Of a stretch of DNA of 64,000 bases, positions 63,924 through 64,000 are shown piece by piece. Below the pieces are notes generated by a model that was not told the DNA's origin, searched no databases, and saw only the letters and a list, made by a program, of their open reading frames with translations. The DNA is from CBDAUN01 sp965214615 (GTDB lineage: Bacteria > Pseudomonadota > Gammaproteobacteria > Arenicellales > JAJDZL01): NCBI GenBank assembly GCA_965214615.1, contig OZ243952.1, positions 868,001 to 932,000 of the forward strand, in the 5' to 3' direction. The translations under genes and the position numbers were made by a program. Every line of letters begins with the position of its first letter. Positions within the stretch are counted from its first letter, which is position 1.

Positions 63924-64000
63924 ATGTTGCAACTCTATAACAGCCTAACCAACCAAAAAGAGCCCTTTGTTCCGATTCGTGAGCAGCAAATCGGGATTTA
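63924..64000 (+). CDS. cysS: Cysteinyl-tRNA synthetase, first codons (cut by window edge)
   Basis: The last 77 bases read 'MLQLYNSLTNQKEPFVPIRE', the usual N-terminus of CysS just before its Cys zinc-ligand motif. ATG 63924 is chosen; GTG 63903 in frame is an alternative. It runs off the window. Adjacent to lpxH as in other gammaproteobacteria. Confidence 0.8.
   Translation, partial: MLQLYNSLTNQKEPFVPIREQQIGI

Overview
The window is a chromosomal segment of a gammaproteobacterium. The evidence is gene order. It carries hflK-hflC-DUF2065-hisZ-purA at the left, nth-rnfB-metG facing mrp-dcd in the middle, then leuB-asd-fimV, and truA-trpF-accD-folC-dedD-cvpA-purF followed by lpxH and the first codons of cysS at the right. 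These blocks are typical of Pseudomonas-like gammaproteobacteria; the genus cannot be named from sequence alone. A taurine-type ABC importer, a sodium/solute symporter, several PD-(D/E)XK-type proteins and decayed mobile DNA would fit a marine or host-associated lifestyle, but that is inference.

Layout. 1-6.7 kb: membrane protease regulators, histidine and purine genes, a MOSC protein and small membrane or TPR proteins. 6.7-14 kb: a DUF4143-type remnant, then a catabolic-looking cluster with two GcvT-like folate-binding proteins, a CitE-type CoA-ester lyase, a glutathione transferase and a GMC oxidoreductase. 14.3-15.2 kb: a coiled-coil/nuclease-like gene with 21-bp repeats. 15.7-21 kb: a tripartite efflux operon (TolC-like channel, PAS-domain/membrane-fusion-protein hybrid, MacB-type ATPase, FtsX-type permease). 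21-25.8 kb: an AT-rich accessory island with two nearly identical Calx-beta genes, an IS1634-type transposase remnant, and an exported Cys-rich protein beside its decayed copy. 25.8-31.1 kb: SSS symporter, tRNA-Leu(CAG), an RNase R-type exonuclease and rlmB. 31.1-34.6 kb: a bufferin (copper-binding RiPP) operon, bufA1-bufB-bufC-doxX, running into an ArsS-type radical SAM gene. 34.9-38.7 kb: a taurine-type ABC importer whose permease has an extra N-terminal region of about 430 residues. 39.4-41 kb: a DUF1703 ATPase. 41-64 kb: housekeeping genes, interrupted by an inverted trpBA pair and a HEPN/MNT toxin-antitoxin-like pair.

The most unusual items are the PAS-to-membrane-fusion-protein hybrid (17165-18943), the bufferin operon continuing into a radical SAM gene (31113-34562), the extended ABC permease with two strong hairpins upstream in its operon, and the Calx-beta twins, each behind a near-consensus promoter.

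No rRNA, CRISPR array, complete insertion sequence or intact prophage was seen. All family assignments are from reading the translated sequence; no database search was run.
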